From Acidobacteriota bacterium (GTDB lineage Bacteria; Acidobacteriota; Vicinamibacteria; Vicinamibacterales; Fen-181): a stretch of 7,500 nt of DNA. The notes under the pieces were generated by a model. The model searched no databases, had not been told where the DNA came from, and was given only the letters and a program-made list of their open reading frames with translations. Position numbers and translations under genes: made by a program. Below are positions 5,806-7,500 of the stretch, piece by piece (the stretch's first letter is position 1; every line of letters begins with the position of its first letter). The stretch spans positions 1 through 7,500 of the forward strand of contig PMKG01000163.1 in the NCBI GenBank assembly GCA_003157675.1, read 5' to 3'.

Positions 5806-7368
5806 GTGGGACTTCAAGATCCGTTGATTATAGCCGACACCATCTCACCGCCCGATCGCCGACGTAACTGGACGCCCCAGGTCGCCGCCCTTGCGGCCAT
5901 CGCGCTCGGCACGTATGCCGCATGGTTCTACGCCCGCGCCGGTCTCACGCTGAGCCACTACGACGCCAAGGCTCACCTGGTGGTCTCGCGCCGGGTCGTC
6001 GACAGCCTCACGCCTGGCTGGATCCAACTGGGCGCGGTCTGGCTGCCGCTGCCTCACCTGCTGAACCTGATCCCCGTGCAGGTGGACGCCCTCTACCGCA
6101 CCGGGGCGTTCGCCGTGGCGATCTCCATCCTGTCGTTCGGCGTGATCGCGTACGCCTGTGCCACGCTGATTCTCGCCGCCACGGGCTCGCGGGCGGCCGT
6201 CGTCGCCGGCCTGTCGGTCCTCGTCCTCAACCCGGACCTGCTCTACCTCCAGGCGACGCCGATGACCGAGCCGCTGCTGCTCGCGCTGACGACGCTGTCG
6301 CTCGCGGCGCTGGCCCGGTGGGTGGACCAGGATGGGACCCGCGGCCTGACGGGCGTGGGCCTGCTGATGGCGGCCGCGTGCCTGACTCGCTACGAGGCCT
6401 GGCCGCTAACCGCCGGCGCGCTCGTCGTGGCCGTGGCGGCCCTGTGCCGCCGCGGCGTGCCGGTCGGCGTGGCGGTACGGCGCACGGCCGGCCTCGCGGC
6501 GTACCCGGTCATCGCCATCGCGGCCTTCATGCTCCAGAGCCGCCTGTCGATCGGTCACTGGTTCGTCACGGGCGGCTTCTACGTCGCGGACAACCCGGAT
6601 ATGGGCCGCCCGTTCAAGACGCTCGGCTCGATCTGGTGGGCCAGCCACCACCTGAACGGCTACGGCGTGCTGCTCTGCGCGATGGCCGGCGCGGCCGCGG
6701 CCCTCCTCAGCGGCATTCGGGACCGCCGGCAGGCTCACTCGCTGGTCGCGCTGGCGCTGGCGGCAAGCGCCGTGCTGCCCTGGTACGCGTTCTACATCGG
6801 GCATCCGTTCCGCTTCCGTTACATGGTGCCGCTCGTGCCCGCCTTCGCCGTGTGGGCGGGGATCGGCGTCGGGCTCACCCGGAGGTTCCGCATCCTGGCC
6901 GCCGCGGCGCTCGTCGCGCTCGTCCTCTTCGAGACCCGCCCGTTCGACGGCGCGGCGCCTATGGTCCAGGAGGCGCAGCTCGATCGCCAGCACAGCCTCC
7001 AGCGGCGCGTGCTGACCGACGTTCTGCGGCAGCACTGGCGGCACGAGAAGATCCTGGTCAGCCTCGGATCGCTGTCACATTACGTCCAGGAGCTGTCGCC
7101 CATCGGCGTGCACGTGCGGGACATCGTCCACGAAGGCAACGGCGACCTGTGGGCGGCGGCCCTCGACGCGCCGAGGTTCCACGTCGGCTGGATCCTGATG
7201 GACGAACTGTCGGAGGGGGACGACGTGCTGGCCGAGCGTGCCCGCGAGTACCCGGAGTTCCTGCGCGGCTTCACACGGATGGGCGAGGGAGGCGGCGTCG
7301 TGCTCTACCGGCGGGCCGAGGAGCCGGCGGCGATCCCGCCACCCGGCTCCCCTTCTCCCGGATCGTAG
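5806..7368 (+). CDS. GT-C type glycosyltransferase-like polytopic membrane protein
   Basis: This is a 520-residue membrane protein with about ten hydrophobic segments up to residue 374, then a soluble C-terminal part (about 380-505) presumably outside the membrane. It resembles GT-C fold enzymes (PMT/ArnT/GT39-like), which move a sugar from a polyprenyl-phosphate carrier to an acceptor at the outer face of the inner membrane. Supporting features are a first long extracytoplasmic loop with HYDAKAHL (51-58; D53 is the likely catalytic acidic residue), DSLTPGWIQLGAVWLPLPHLL (66-86), TPMTEPLLLAL (151-161), LTRYEAWP (193-200) and HPFRFRYMVPLVPA (333-346). The donor and acceptor are unknown. The longest frame starts with GTG at 5806; TTG at 5824 is an alternative, and no ATG is available near the N-terminus. 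Neither has a clear Shine-Dalgarno sequence. It ends in a Pro/Ser/Gly-rich tail encoded over a strong hairpin, 2 bp from the stop of the convergent beta-barrel gene. Confidence 0.75.
   Translation: MGLQDPLIIADTISPPDRRRNWTPQVAALAAIALGTYAAWFYARAGLTLSHYDAKAHLVVSRRVVDSLTPGWIQLGAVWLPLPHLLNLIPVQVDALYRTGAFAVAISILSFGVIAYACATLILAATGSRAAVVAGLSVLVLNPDLLYLQATPMTEPLLLALTTLSLAALARWVDQDGTRGLTGVGLLMAAACLTRYEAWPLTAGALVVAVAALCRRGVPVGVAVRRTAGLAAYPVIAIAAFMLQSRLSIGHWFVTGGFYVADNPDMGRPFKTLGSIWWASHHLNGYGVLLCAMAGAAAALLSGIRDRRQAHSLVALALAASAVLPWYAFYIGHPFRFRYMVPLVPAFAVWAGIGVGLTRRFRILAAAALVALVLFETRPFDGAAPMVQEAQLDRQHSLQRRVLTDVLRQHWRHEKILVSLGSLSHYVQELSPIGVHVRDIVHEGNGDLWAAALDAPRFHVGWILMDELSEGDDVLAERAREYPEFLRGFTRMGEGGGVVLYRRAEEPAAIPPPGSPSPGS
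5827..5832 (-). promoter_or_regulatory. perfect -10 element (TATAAT) pointing to the VTT-domain gene
   Basis: On the minus strand TATAAT lies 89 nt before the ATG at 5737 and inside the first codons of the divergent GT-C frame. The leader would be about 80 nt. As at ttcA, the -35 region is GC-rich and shows no consensus hexamer. It overlaps the proposed start region of the opposite gene, so the two transcripts may interfere. Confidence 0.4.
7320..7350. terminator. strong hairpin at the end of the GT-C gene, possible bidirectional transcription stop
   Basis: GGAGCCGG (7320-7327) pairs perfectly with CCGGCTCC (7343-7350), and inside it GGCG (7329-7332) pairs with CGCC (7337-7340) around a 4-nt loop. 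It lies in the last codons of the GT-C gene, just before two convergent stops. No T-run follows on either strand, so it is not a classical intrinsic terminator, and its role is inferred from position. Confidence 0.35.
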
Positions 7369-7370
7369 AT

Positions 7371-7500
7371 TCAGAACTTGATGTTGAACGTGGCCAGGTA
7401 GCTGATGCCGCCGAGGTCGATCCGGTCGCCCAGGAAACCGACCGTCGGGTCGAGCGGCGCGTTGGCATCCAGGTACCGGACTTCCCCGCCCAGGAAGAAT
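7371..7500 (-). CDS. C-terminus of an outer-membrane beta-barrel protein (5' part off window)
   Basis: Only the last 42 residues are in the window, entering at base 7500 and ending at the TGA at 7371-7373. They read as two or three amphipathic beta strands with short turns: FFLGGEVRYLDA, a turn with PLDPTVGFLGDRIDL, and the closing strand GGISYLATFNIKF. The alternating pattern and the terminal Phe are the classic signal of Gram-negative outer-membrane barrels recognised by the BamA machinery. The specific family cannot be told from this fragment; a small barrel such as an OmpW- or acyloxyacyl-hydrolase-like protein is possible. Its stop is 2 bp from that of the convergent GT-C gene. Confidence 0.7.
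   Translation of the reverse strand, partial: FFLGGEVRYLDANAPLDPTVGFLGDRIDLGGISYLATFNIKF

Noticed and set aside
1..7500. CRISPR array, insertion sequence, tRNA or rRNA genes
   Set aside because: No regularly spaced repeats, transposase motifs, terminal inverted repeats or tRNA-like T-arms were seen on either strand.

Overview
The window is GC-rich bacterial chromosome with densely packed genes on both strands. The last gene is the C-terminus of an outer-membrane beta-barrel, so the host is Gram-negative. The GC-rich codon use and this mix of genes would fit Acidobacteriota (for example Vicinamibacteria). That is an impression, because no marker gene here fixes the taxonomy.

Left part (1-3946, all on the minus strand, transcribed right to left): ttcA (tRNA 2-thiocytidine synthase), dtd (D-aminoacyl-tRNA deacylase) and a dapF-family gene are translationally coupled through 1-nt and 4-nt overlaps. 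A gap of about 200 bp follows, with no convincing gene. Then come radC (MPN/JAB metalloprotease-like protein) and, 2 nt later, larC (nickel insertion for the nickel-pincer cofactor), which runs off the left edge. A perfect TATAAT lies just upstream of ttcA.

Right part (3974-7500): four genes in alternating orientation, all concerned with membranes or the envelope. They are a flippase-like integral membrane protein of the LPG-synthase-TM/UPF0104 family (+), a VTT/DedA-like membrane protein (-), a large GT-C-type glycosyltransferase-like membrane protein (+), and the 3' end of an outer-membrane beta-barrel gene (-). The first and second pairs of genes within this set, and the last pair, meet tail to tail with gaps of 17 bp and 2 bp; the two middle genes diverge from a 68-bp region with overlapping promoter-like elements.

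The observation most worth following is in the dapF-family protein. Both catalytic cysteines of diaminopimelate epimerase are serine (S71 and S209), and the active-site His of the NPH motif is Gln (Q151). The rest of the fold signature, including Asn, Glu and Arg active-site residues, is intact. The gene is coupled to dtd, which removes D-amino acids from tRNA. Either this is a lineage variant of DapF with altered chemistry, or it is a DapF-fold enzyme with a different substrate. No CRISPR array, insertion sequence, tRNA, rRNA or obvious mobile element was seen.
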